From NCBI RefSeq assembly GCF_009208585.1, contig NZ_WFLN01000007.1:124001-188000 (forward strand): DNA of 64,000 bases, written 5' to 3'. Source of the stretch: Fluviispira multicolorata. GTDB lineage: Bacteria > Bdellovibrionota_B > Oligoflexia > Silvanigrellales > Silvanigrellaceae. The notes beneath the pieces are model-generated. The model did no database searches, was not told where the DNA came from, and saw only the letters and a list, made by a program, of their open reading frames with translations. Every line of letters starts with the position of its first letter. Position 1 is the stretch's first letter. Positions 27,749-35,585 of this stretch are shown here, piece after piece. The translations under genes and the position numbers were made by a program.

Positions 27749-29668
27749 CTATTTAATTGAATATTGAATATAACTATAAAATTTACTTTTGACTTCACTT
27801 CCATATTTTTTTATAAACTGTTCTTTGTCTAATTCACTGAGGGTTTTAAACCCTATAGGGGTACCAATTATAATTTGAAAGACATCAAATTGTTTATAAA
27901 AATCATTTAAATTTCCATCTGTGATAGGATTCATCTTTTCAAAATTTTTGTAACTTCTTGCTGCCAGAAGTTTTTCAGATTCATATTTTTTAAGTTTATT
28001 ATCTACATTTATAAAAATTTGATTGTGAATATTTTTATAAGAAAATTTATTTATATAATTGCCTTTATTAAAAATTCCTTCTCTCCGTAAAACTATATAA
28101 GATAACCCACTTTCGTTTTGGCAGAGTACTCCATATTTTACAGCTTCCTTTATACTTAAATAAAAATCTTTTTTTATTACTGGGAAATTATCTTTTTTTG
28201 AATCAATAGTATCCATAAGAAAATAAAATTTATTTTGAATACCTTGATTATGTGAAGTGAGTTCAAAATTAAAGAACATTGAATTACAATTTGTATTTGG
28301 GCTTTTTTTGATTAATTTTTGATAAATAATTTCTGGTGTTAATAAGACTTCTTGTGAAAATGAGTGTGAGTATCCTTTTGCTTGGTTTAATGAATTATTT
28401 TTTTTATTATATGGCATAATAATTATCTCTTTTTGGTTTGCATCTTGAAGGCCTTTAATAACAAAAGATAAATAATAGTCAATTTTATCTGTGTTATAGT
28501 CAAATTCTTTTTTTGAAATATATTCAGGCCATTCGATGGTGTTGATAAAGCTATTTTCTTTAATATGTTCCATTTCAGGTAAAAATATTATAAATGTACT
28601 TAATTTTTCATTCTTACTTAAGATTTTATCGGCATAATTTTCAAGTAAATAGCTGTTTGAATCTATTATGTTTTCCCATTTCCAGGTAGAAAAGAAAAAT
28701 CCACCCAAACCAATTCTAAAGAAAAACATTAGTTGAGGCTGAGAAAGAGCGATTCGGTTTAAATATATATTCATCCAACTGGGATTGATGTTATTGCTTA
28801 TTCTATTTTTATTAAATATTTGAGAGAAAGTAAAACTGCTTTTGCCATTTATTCCTATAAAATATTTATTAGTTTCTTCTTTTAACTCACTTTTGCTTCG
28901 ATTAATATTTTGAAAACTCTGTAAAGGTGCTGGAGTAAAAAGTCTTTCATCTGTTAAATAAATATCTCCCAAAATTGTGGCACTTATTGATGCTTTAGTT
29001 GGAGAATACAGAAACCAATTGTTTTCATTTTTTAAAAGTAATTTTGATTCCCTAAAAGAATTATTATGCGTCAGAAGATAATCAGGTACAAGAAAAATAA
29101 ATTTAGAATTTTGTTCTGAATTCTTACCTATAATATTCCACTTATTATAAATCTCTGTTTTTTTAATTTCATAGAGTTTATTATAAAAACTCTCTTGCAA
29201 TTCATAGATATATGAGTTTTTATCAAACCATTTTCTCATCATCTGTGGAGCGGCACTTGTGCTTATGAGCAATGCCATAAAGTGGATATAAACACAAAAT
29301 AAAATTGGTAAATAGGTTGCAGCGAAGGTAAAAATAACGGGTCTTTGCCCCTTGCGTAGTTTTTTATCCTCTTGCACTTTCATGAGAATCTTTAAGAAAA
29401 TTGCAGGAAGAGATAAAGTGCCGCCTAAAATCCCAGAAAATATTATTATTATTAAAATAATACCGATAAATTGAATTGTTAAATTGAATGAAGAAAAAAA
29501 AGAAAGATAAGATTTCTCGCCATATGTAGAATCATATAAAACAATAAGAAAAAAAAGTGAGATTAATGACCAAAAAAGACTTGAGTAAATAATATAACGC
29601 CAAAGTACAGTTATAAATGACGTCATTTTATCTGTTCTTTTTATCATTGGACTTCGAGCACGAAACAT
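27749..29668 (-). CDS. Membrane protein with degenerate sulfatase-like periplasmic domain
   Basis: A 639-residue protein with about four hydrophobic segments in the first 140 residues. A large periplasmic domain follows. Segments such as KLSTFIIFLPEMEHI and DKIDYYLSFVIKGLQDANQKEIIIMPYNKK resemble the last part of membrane sulfatases (the conserved Tyr-containing helix and following strand). The catalytic Asp-His-Gly is absent. The similarity is faint, and the domain call leans on the neighbouring gene. The start has GGGAG ten bases upstream. Its promoter would lie in the 85 bases shared with hutH. Confidence 0.5.
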   Translation of the reverse strand: MFRARSPMIKRTDKMTSFITVLWRYIIYSSLFWSLISLFFLIVLYDSTYGEKSYLSFFSSFNLTIQFIGIILIIIIFSGILGGTLSLPAIFLKILMKVQEDKKLRKGQRPVIFTFAATYLPILFCVYIHFMALLISTSAAPQMMRKWFDKNSYIYELQESFYNKLYEIKKTEIYNKWNIIGKNSEQNSKFIFLVPDYLLTHNNSFRESKLLLKNENNWFLYSPTKASISATILGDIYLTDERLFTPAPLQSFQNINRSKSELKEETNKYFIGINGKSSFTFSQIFNKNRISNNINPSWMNIYLNRIALSQPQLMFFFRIGLGGFFFSTWKWENIIDSNSYLLENYADKILSKNEKLSTFIIFLPEMEHIKENSFINTIEWPEYISKKEFDYNTDKIDYYLSFVIKGLQDANQKEIIIMPYNKKNNSLNQAKGYSHSFSQEVLLTPEIIYQKLIKKSPNTNCNSMFFNFELTSHNQGIQNKFYFLMDTIDSKKDNFPVIKKDFYLSIKEAVKYGVLCQNESGLSYIVLRREGIFNKGNYINKFSYKNIHNQIFINVDNKLKKYESEKLLAARSYKNFEKMNPITDGNLNDFYKQFDVFQIIIGTPIGFKTLSELDKEQFIKKYGSEVKSKFYSYIQYSIK

Positions 29669-29697
29669 TGTCTTTGCGCTCCCAACCGAATTAGAGT

Positions 29698-29711
29698 AGG
29701 ATTCAAATCCT
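29698..29711. promoter_or_regulatory. Palindrome between the divergent sulfatase-like and hutH genes
   Basis: AGGATT and AATCCT are separated by two bases in the 85-base divergent gap. AACCGA at 29684-29689 and TCGGTT at 29725-29730 form an outer pair around it. This is a candidate operator for one or both genes. Confidence 0.35.
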
Positions 29712-29753
29712 TGAAAATCTCCAATCGGTTAAATTATTTATAGGATACAATAT

Positions 29754-31319
29754 ATGTCTTTTTTAAATGATAACATATCACAAAAGAAAATAGTTCTTGG
29801 CAGTGACAATCTGACTTTAGAGAATCTTATAAAAATTTCCAGAAACGATGTTAAAATCGATTTATTTGAGGATTCTCTAAAAAGAGTTGAAGCAGCTCGA
29901 AACTGTGTAGAAGAGAGGCTTGAATCAGGTGGAACGTATTATGGAATCAACACAGGTTTTGGTGCATTAGCAAATGTCAAAATACCTTCGGATAAGTTAG
30001 ATGAATTACAAATCAATCTTATACGCTCGCATGCCTGTGGAGTTGGCGAACCTTTAGCGGAAGATATTGTTCGCGCGACTCTCGTTTTAAGAATTATGAA
30101 TATTTTAAAAGGAAATTCAGGCGCAAGAAAAGAAACTGTTTATATAATGCAAAGTTTTTTAAATCTCGGAATAACGCCTTATGTTCCTTCGAGAGGTTCA
30201 GTTGGCGCAAGCGGAGACCTTGCTCCACTTGCACACATTGCTTTAAATTTAATTGGTGAAGGTAAAGTTTATTTTAAAGGAAATCTTGTTTCTACTCGCG
30301 AAGTATTAGATCACTTAAAAGTTGAGCCATTAAAGCCAAAAGCAAAAGAAGGATTGTGCCTTATTAATGGTACACAAGTAATGACTGCAATTGGACTTTT
30401 ATGTTGTTACGATGCGTTAAATTTATTAAAAACAGCTGATATCACAGCAGCAATAAGTTTAGATGCCGTTAAGGGGACATTGACTGCATTCAGGCCTGAA
30501 ATTCAGAATGTAAGACCTTATAATGGGCAGAAAATCGTTTCAACAAATATATCAAAAATTCTAGTAGATGATGGAATACGTTTAAGTCATATGAACTGTG
30601 ATAAAGTTCAAGATGCGTATTCATTTCGTTGTGTGCCACAAGTACATGGAGCAGCACGCAATGCATTTACGCATGTGCTTGACACTCTCTTGCTTGAAGC
30701 ACACTCAAGCACCGATAATCCTTTAGTCTTTCCAGAAACAAATGAAATATTAAGCGGAGGGAATTTTCATGGAGAGCCCGTTGCTTTAGTGCTTGATTAT
30801 TTTGCTTTGGCAATGTCTGAAATTGGAAATATTTCTGAAAGAAGGCTTGAGAAACTTGTCAATGCACATATGAGTGGTTTGCCACCTTTTTTAACTTTAA
30901 ATTCAGGTTTATGTTCTGGCTTTATGATTCCACACGTGGTTGCAGCAGCTCTTGTGAATGAAAACAAAGTTTTATCGACACCCGCAAGCGTTGACTCCAT
31001 TGCGACTTCGGCTGAAAAAGAAGATCACGTCAGCATGGGTATGACTTCTGCAAATAAAATGCGACTTATTTTGAAAAATGTATCTTTTATTCTTTCTTTA
31101 GAATTGCTTGCTGGTGTAGAAGGGGTAGAGTTCCATTTACCTTTAGAGCCTGGCGCAGGAGCGCGTGCGGGCGTAGAGTGGACTCGAAATTTAGTTCCTG
31201 CCGTTAAGAATGCAGATCGATCTCTTTCCGAAGAAATAGAGGCTGTTGCGAGCAAACTTCTCCGTGGTGAACTTGTCCATTTTGTTAATCAATCGCTTTC
31301 AGGATATACTTTGCAATGA
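29754..31319 (+). CDS. hutH: Histidine ammonia-lyase
   Basis: A 521-residue enzyme that deaminates L-histidine to trans-urocanate. The autocatalytic MIO cofactor triad Ala-Ser-Gly is at about residues 152-154 in GSVGASGDLAPLAH. Other family landmarks are YGINTGFGALA near the N-terminus, the active-site block SSTDNPLVF and the C-terminal SAEKEDHVSMGM. The start is an ATG with GGA upstream. None of hutU, hutI or hutG follows; the next gene overlaps its stop by four bases and encodes a methyltransferase. The rest of the pathway must be elsewhere or absent. Confidence 0.95.
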   Translation: MSFLNDNISQKKIVLGSDNLTLENLIKISRNDVKIDLFEDSLKRVEAARNCVEERLESGGTYYGINTGFGALANVKIPSDKLDELQINLIRSHACGVGEPLAEDIVRATLVLRIMNILKGNSGARKETVYIMQSFLNLGITPYVPSRGSVGASGDLAPLAHIALNLIGEGKVYFKGNLVSTREVLDHLKVEPLKPKAKEGLCLINGTQVMTAIGLLCCYDALNLLKTADITAAISLDAVKGTLTAFRPEIQNVRPYNGQKIVSTNISKILVDDGIRLSHMNCDKVQDAYSFRCVPQVHGAARNAFTHVLDTLLLEAHSSTDNPLVFPETNEILSGGNFHGEPVALVLDYFALAMSEIGNISERRLEKLVNAHMSGLPPFLTLNSGLCSGFMIPHVVAAALVNENKVLSTPASVDSIATSAEKEDHVSMGMTSANKMRLILKNVSFILSLELLAGVEGVEFHLPLEPGAGARAGVEWTRNLVPAVKNADRSLSEEIEAVASKLLRGELVHFVNQSLSGYTLQ

Positions 31320-32386
31320 CTCTTAATAAAAATGATTCTGTCCTCTGGCTTGCGCATGTTGCGAAAGAATTTTTCCCTGCATGGCAGGATCGTTTGAATC
31401 GTTCCGAAAAACAAACCATTAAATCTTTAGGACATAATTTTTATTCTGTTCAATTTAGTTCAACTCCCACAAGGGGATACTTATCAGAATCTATTTTTTC
31501 ACGTTATTGGTTACCTGTTCAATATATGTGGCCTACAAAGTGTGAAGAAAAAGGATATATCGAAAAATGCGCTCAAGGATTGCTCGCAAAATTTAAAGAT
31601 AAAAACTTTGGTAACGTCGTTGTCTTTTCGTTAGATCGCAAACAGCAAAAATTAGCATCCAATTTACGCGGGCGAATTTTGCAAGTATTTAGTGCAAAAT
31701 TAAAAGAAAAATCTCCAACAAAATTATTAACAGAGTGGACTAAAAAACCAGTTTTACAACCTATTTATAATCAAACTCTTATAGTCGCAATTTCTGATAA
31801 ATGCACGTGGGCAGGGTTGAGCACACCAAGTGAAGCGGGCTCTTTTTTTGCAGGTGGGCGTCGTTACGTTGGTGTTTCTAATGAAAGTATTGCCAGCCGT
31901 GCCGCTGCAAAATTTGTTGAAGCCACTGAGTCTTTACAATTAAGTGGAATCAAAACAGATAATGCAAAGAAATGGCTTGAATTGGGGGCTGCTCCTGGGG
32001 GAATCACTCACGAATTGATTGAAAAAAAATGTGAAGTTTGGGCAGTCGATAAAGCTGATATGGACGAAGATATAGTTGAAAATCCACTGGTTCATTTTTA
32101 TAAAATCGATGCACGTGAATTCAAAGTCAGAATGACTTTCGATGCCCTTATGTGTGATTTAAACGGACCTGCATTTCTATCAGCAAAAATTTGTAGCGAG
32201 AAGACCTCTCTTCTTAGGAAAGGTGGCATTATTATACATACTTTAAAAATACATTCTGCAAATGAATTTGAAAAAGATTATGAACTGACACTTAAAGAAT
32301 TCGCTCTTCAAAATTGTCAATTTTTATATGCACGCCATTTGTATAATAATAAACAAGAAGTCACTCTTTTCTTTAAAAAGAAATAA
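31316..32386 (+). CDS. RlmM/FtsJ-like rRNA 2'-O-methyltransferase
   Basis: A 356-residue protein with a C-terminal SAM-dependent methyltransferase domain of the FtsJ class. The SAM loop WLELGAAPGGITHEL lies near residue 220, followed by the acidic VWAVDKADM and the catalytic-region CDLNGPA. The N-terminal 200 residues contain AGGRRYVGVSNESIASRAAAKF, which matches the RlmM layout (fold before the catalytic domain) better than RlmE. RlmM methylates C2498 of 23S rRNA. Exact specificity is inferred. It overlaps the hutH stop as ATGA and precedes yigZ by one base. Confidence 0.75.
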   Translation: MTLNKNDSVLWLAHVAKEFFPAWQDRLNRSEKQTIKSLGHNFYSVQFSSTPTRGYLSESIFSRYWLPVQYMWPTKCEEKGYIEKCAQGLLAKFKDKNFGNVVVFSLDRKQQKLASNLRGRILQVFSAKLKEKSPTKLLTEWTKKPVLQPIYNQTLIVAISDKCTWAGLSTPSEAGSFFAGGRRYVGVSNESIASRAAAKFVEATESLQLSGIKTDNAKKWLELGAAPGGITHELIEKKCEVWAVDKADMDEDIVENPLVHFYKIDAREFKVRMTFDALMCDLNGPAFLSAKICSEKTSLLRKGGIIIHTLKIHSANEFEKDYELTLKEFALQNCQFLYARHLYNNKQEVTLFFKKK

Positions 32387-32387
32387 A

Positions 32388-33026
32388 ATGAGTTCCACTT
32401 GTTTTAAGACAATATATCGCAATGCTGTTGCAGAAATTGTAATTGAAAAATCTCGTTTTATTTCATCAATTGTTAAAGTCAATACTGAAGAAGATGTTTT
32501 TGAGTTCTTTGCTTTGATAAGAAAAAAATATTTCGACGCAACTCACAATTGCACTGCATTTATTTTAAAATCAGGAACAATGCGATCCAGTGACGATGGT
32601 GAACCTTCTGGGACTGCTGGCAGGCCTATGCTCGAATATTTAAAAAAGAATGAAGTTTATAATGTAGCTGTTGTGGTCACCCGTTTTTTTGGTGGTATTA
32701 AACTTGGTACGGGTGGTCTTGTACGAGCCTATAGTGCTGCTGTGAATGATGTACTTAAAAAAGCTGGTACAGTTGAATATACTCTGCATAAATCATATAT
32801 TTTAGCCTTAGAATATACTAATTGGAAAAGAGTAGAAAATCATTTAAATTCAAATCTTATTTGTTTTGAAAAACCAGAGTTTCTTCAAGATATTCAAGTT
32901 AAAGTATATGTTAAAAATGAAAACACTTTTTTTCAAGAAATAAATGATTTATGCAATGGTCTTGTTTTAATTGAGCGTAGCGAAGATAAATTTATTGAGA
33001 TTCTTTTATCGAAACCGTCTGAATAA
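32388..33026 (+). CDS. YigZ/IMPACT family protein (UPF0029)
   Basis: A 212-residue protein starting at ATG 32388, one base after the methyltransferase stop. The signature block (about residues 30-115) contains SRFISSIVKV, THNCTAFIL, SSDDGEPSGTAGRPML and VVVTRFFGGIKLGTGGLVRAYS. A C-terminal domain of about 75 residues follows, as in YigZ. The function of bacterial members is not firmly known; IMPACT proteins in eukaryotes act on translation control. The 3' end overlaps the convergent cyclophilin gene by 35 bases. Confidence 0.9.
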   Translation: MSSTCFKTIYRNAVAEIVIEKSRFISSIVKVNTEEDVFEFFALIRKKYFDATHNCTAFILKSGTMRSSDDGEPSGTAGRPMLEYLKKNEVYNVAVVVTRFFGGIKLGTGGLVRAYSAAVNDVLKKAGTVEYTLHKSYILALEYTNWKRVENHLNSNLICFEKPEFLQDIQVKVYVKNENTFFQEINDLCNGLVLIERSEDKFIEILLSKPSE

Positions 33027-33675
33027 GGGCTTCTTTTGGATAAAAAGGAACATTGTACATACCTTCTCTTTGTCCAATTTTTATTTTAGCAATTTTTTGG
33101 ACGACTTCCATTCCAGATATGACCTTTCCAAAAACAGTATATCCGTCTTGATTATCTTTGCAGTCTAAAGTGTTATTGTTTGCTAAGTTAATGAAAAATT
33201 GTGAAGTTGCAGAATCGGCTGAATTAGGCTTCCTTGCCATTGCTATTGTGCCTGTTGTATTTTTTAAACCAAGAGAAGACATATTTTTTATGGGAGCTAG
33301 TTTATTTTCCTTTTCTGTAAAGTTAACGTCATAAGCCCCTCCTTGAATTATAAATCCATCAATAACCCGATGAAATATTGTATTATTATAATAGCTACTT
33401 TTGACATAGTTTAAGAAATTATTTACAGTGATCGGATCTTTCTGTTTAAATAGATCGAGTTTTATTTCTCCCATACTCGTGACAATAACAACCTCAACAT
33501 TTCCTTTTGGAACTGTCGGTTTAGGAGGTGTTTGGTTTTTTTGAGCAATTAATTTTTTCTTTTTCTTTTCTGATTTGATTCCCTGAGTTTTTTCAACTTG
33601 TGAAAATACTGATAACGAGTTGAGCCATATTGGTAGACTTAAGCATAAGAGCAAAATTTTTAATTTGTATTTCAT
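32992..33675 (-). CDS. Cyclophilin-type peptidyl-prolyl cis-trans isomerase, exported
   Basis: A 227-residue protein with a signal peptide (about 1-25, LPIWLNSLSVFS), a Lys/Pro-rich linker and a cyclophilin domain from about residue 60. Active-site landmarks are TIFHRVIDGFIIQGG, GTIAMARKPNSADSATSQFFIN and DGYTVFGKVISGMEVV, including the catalytic Arg of FHRV and the Gln of QGG. It helps proline isomerisation during folding of periplasmic or outer-membrane proteins. Its 3' end overlaps the convergent yigZ-type gene, and its start is only 31 bases from the divergent nuclease gene. Confidence 0.92.
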   Translation of the reverse strand: MKYKLKILLLCLSLPIWLNSLSVFSQVEKTQGIKSEKKKKKLIAQKNQTPPKPTVPKGNVEVVIVTSMGEIKLDLFKQKDPITVNNFLNYVKSSYYNNTIFHRVIDGFIIQGGAYDVNFTEKENKLAPIKNMSSLGLKNTTGTIAMARKPNSADSATSQFFINLANNNTLDCKDNQDGYTVFGKVISGMEVVQKIAKIKIGQREGMYNVPFYPKEALIQTVSIKESQ

Positions 33676-33687
33676 TTTTTTTAATGA

Positions 33688-33699
33688 TCCTTATAAGGA
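33688..33699. promoter_or_regulatory. Palindrome holding the ribosome sites of two divergent genes
   Basis: TCCTTATAAGGA is a perfect 12-base palindrome. Its right half (AAGGA, extended to AAGGAGGTG) is the ribosome site of the nuclease gene. Its left half on the other strand (AAGGA) is the best candidate ribosome site of the cyclophilin gene. The two starts are 33675 and 33707. Confidence 0.5.
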
Positions 33700-33706
33700 G
33701 GTGATA

Positions 33707-34813
33707 ATGAAAAGACATATCAAATCATTCGGAATATTAGTAACATGCTTTGCAATGCACACACAAGTATTCGCATTTTGGGATCAATCTCATCAGCTCA
33801 TTGGTGAGATTGCAGAAAAAAAAGTTAATAATGATTCATTAGTTAAGATTAATAATTTATTAAAAGTTAAAATTTCCTATCCGGGGAGTGAGGTCTTATC
33901 GCAAAATACAAGTTCTTTAGACACGGCGGCTTCTTGGGCGGATAGTATTAAGGCGTATTTTTATCAAAATGTTAATAAATCACTTTCTCAGTGTCATTAT
34001 GTAGATATTAAACTTAATAAAAGTGATATTAATAAGGAAAAGAGCGAAGCTGAATTAAAAGGACTTTTAAATGATGAACTATCAAAGGAACCATATAATT
34101 CTGTTTCTTGTTTGAAAAGTGCAATTAAAACCTTAAATACTTCTACAGAAAGTGAGGTTAATAAAGCGATTGCATTAAGGCTTGTCGTTCATATTATTGG
34201 CGACATTGGTCAGCCACTACATAATGTTTCATTAGTTAATGAGAACTTTTCTGATGAAGGCGGAAATAAAATTAAATTTGATGAAAAGGTTGAAATTAAA
34301 AATCTTGATGGAAGTTTAAATCAAGTAAATAATTTACATTCAATGTGGGACTCTTCGCTTTCAATGTATTTGCAATTTCCCTATAGTAAAGAAGATTCAA
34401 AAATTGGATTATTTAGTGAGGATGAAAGAAATTTAAATAAATCATATGCAAATAAAATACTTGGAGATAATGAACTGGTATTGCTTGCAAAGAAAGAAAA
34501 TAATTTATTAGATCCTCAAAGTATAGAATCATGGGTTATTGACTCTCATAAAATTGCTATAAAGTATGCTTATACAGATCTGAAATTTGATAATGGGAGT
34601 AAAAATGTATTAAAAGCAAGTTTTACAAATGGATGGAATCTTTATAAAGCGAATAGAATAAAGCTTATGCAGCTTCAGATATTAAAGTCTGGAATGCGTT
34701 TAACAGAAATATTAGATGCTATTTTTTCAGATAAAGTAATAAATAATGCTTACAATAAAATTGTTGAAGATATTATGAACGATGATTCTATAAAAACGAT
34801 TGATATTAAATAA
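33707..34813 (+). CDS. S1/P1-type zinc nuclease, exported
   Basis: A 368-residue protein with a 23-residue signal peptide ending QVFA. Mature residues supply the three-zinc site of S1/P1 nucleases: the N-terminal Trp and His in FWDQSHQLIGEIAE, Asp in LDTAASWADSIK, His in CHYVDI, VVHIIGDIGQPLH, and NLHSMWDS. These enzymes cleave single-stranded nucleic acids and remove 3' phosphates. The spacing Trp-x3-His is one residue shorter than the usual Trp-x4-His, a possible oddity of the first zinc site. The ATG at 33707 has a very strong AAGGAGGTG site. A secreted nuclease suits a bacterium that digests host or prey nucleic acid, which is inference. Confidence 0.88.
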   Translation: MKRHIKSFGILVTCFAMHTQVFAFWDQSHQLIGEIAEKKVNNDSLVKINNLLKVKISYPGSEVLSQNTSSLDTAASWADSIKAYFYQNVNKSLSQCHYVDIKLNKSDINKEKSEAELKGLLNDELSKEPYNSVSCLKSAIKTLNTSTESEVNKAIALRLVVHIIGDIGQPLHNVSLVNENFSDEGGNKIKFDEKVEIKNLDGSLNQVNNLHSMWDSSLSMYLQFPYSKEDSKIGLFSEDERNLNKSYANKILGDNELVLLAKKENNLLDPQSIESWVIDSHKIAIKYAYTDLKFDNGSKNVLKASFTNGWNLYKANRIKLMQLQILKSGMRLTEILDAIFSDKVINNAYNKIVEDIMNDDSIKTIDIK

Positions 34814-34819
34814 AAATTT

Positions 34820-35155
34820 TTATTCTTTATTATTATATTTTGCATTAAATTTTTCGTCAGACATTATTAAATATAAAACACCTTCTATAAGTGCTATAAA
34901 AGCTGGAATAAATGTCCAGCAGAATAAAATATACAAGACTCCTTGCCCTTTTTTCCCCAAATAAAATTTATGGATTCCAAGGCCTCCTAAAAATAATGCG
35001 AAGATTGCGGCAATCACTTTTGATTTTCCACTTGTAATGCCAAGAATTCCCATTTGTCGACAACCGCAGAAAGGACAAATTTCAGCATTTATATTAATAT
35101 TTTTTCCGCAATCTTTGCAAAATTTTTCGTTTGCTTGTTTACCATAGATATCCAT
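34820..35155 (-). CDS. TM2-domain protein with N-terminal zinc ribbon
   Basis: A 111-residue protein from ATG 35155, with GGAG eight bases upstream. A zinc-ribbon at residues of about 12-35 has two Cys pairs (FCKDCGK and CPFCGC). A TM2 domain with two membrane helices follows (AIFALFLGGLGIHKFYLGKKGQGVLY begins it; the turn has the usual Gly-Leu-Gly-x-His-x-Phe-Tyr-Leu-Gly). The function of bacterial TM2 proteins is not defined. A longer GTG-initiated frame to 35227 has poorer support. It converges with the nuclease gene, six bases away. Confidence 0.85.
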   Translation of the reverse strand: MDIYGKQANEKFCKDCGKNININAEICPFCGCRQMGILGITSGKSKVIAAIFALFLGGLGIHKFYLGKKGQGVLYILFCWTFIPAFIALIEGVLYLIMSDEKFNAKYNNKE

Positions 35156-35264
35156 TCCAAAAACTCCAATATTGGTCTTCTTATGAAAAATAAATTTACT
35201 ATAAAATTTAGAATTTTTTAATTCCACTCTTTTTTATTTTTAAGTAATGATTTAATTTGAAGAA

Positions 35265-35339
35265 TGGTCGGGGATGCGGGATTCGAACTCGCGACCCTCT
35301 GCTCCCAAAACAGATGCGCTACCACTGCGCTAACCCCCG
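35265..35339 (-). tRNA. tRNA-Pro (anticodon UGG), copy 1
   Basis: A 75-base gene with encoded CCA. The acceptor stem CGGGGGT pairs with ATCCCCG. The anticodon arm is TCTGT-TTTGGGA-GCAGA, giving UGG, and the T-loop is GTTCGAATC. It differs from copy 2 only at position 32 (T here, C there). Confidence 0.94.
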
Positions 35340-35351
35340 ACTGGAGAATTT

Positions 35352-35381
35352 ATACTTGCCATATATTAAGAAAAAAGACAA
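35352..35381 (-). promoter_or_regulatory. Promoter of tRNA-Pro copy 1
   Basis: TTGTCT and AAGTAT are separated by 18 bases on the minus strand. The -10 lies about 12 bases from the tRNA 5' end. The -10 context TGGCAAGTAT recurs at copy 2, with the same 18-base spacing. Confidence 0.5.
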
Positions 35382-35401
35382 GTTTGATTTACTTTAAAGA
35401 A

Positions 35402-35476
35402 TGGTCGGGGATGCGGGATTCGAACTCGCGACCCTCTGCTCCCAAGACAGATGCGCTACCACTGCGCTAACCCCCG
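35402..35476 (-). tRNA. tRNA-Pro (anticodon UGG), copy 2
   Basis: A 75-base gene with encoded CCA, identical to copy 1 except C at position 32 (anticodon loop CTTGGGA). The copies are separated by 62 bases. Both read CCN codons through UGG. Confidence 0.94.
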
Positions 35477-35488
35477 ACTGATGAAGGG

Positions 35489-35518
35489 ATACTTGCCACA
35501 TAAAAAAAATAAGTGCAA
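35489..35518 (-). promoter_or_regulatory. Promoter of tRNA-Pro copy 2
   Basis: TTGCAC and AAGTAT are separated by 18 bases on the minus strand, ending about 12 bases before the tRNA. It shares TGGCAAGTAT with the copy 1 promoter although the flanks have diverged. Confidence 0.5.
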
Positions 35519-35585
35519 GCTTTGAATCTGTTTTTTTGATTTTTTCGTTCCATTTTTATTTACAAGCAATTACAAGAGGTTACTT

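Noticed and set aside
35264-35470. Plus-strand 68-codon frame spanning both tRNA-Pro genes
   Set aside because: It is antisense to two tRNAs; such frames from tRNA-Pro are a well-known annotation artefact.
35265-35476. tRNA-Pro pair as a phage or island attachment site
   Set aside because: No integrase, no flanking partial tRNA copy and no change in gene character nearby; the second copy is complete and has its own promoter.
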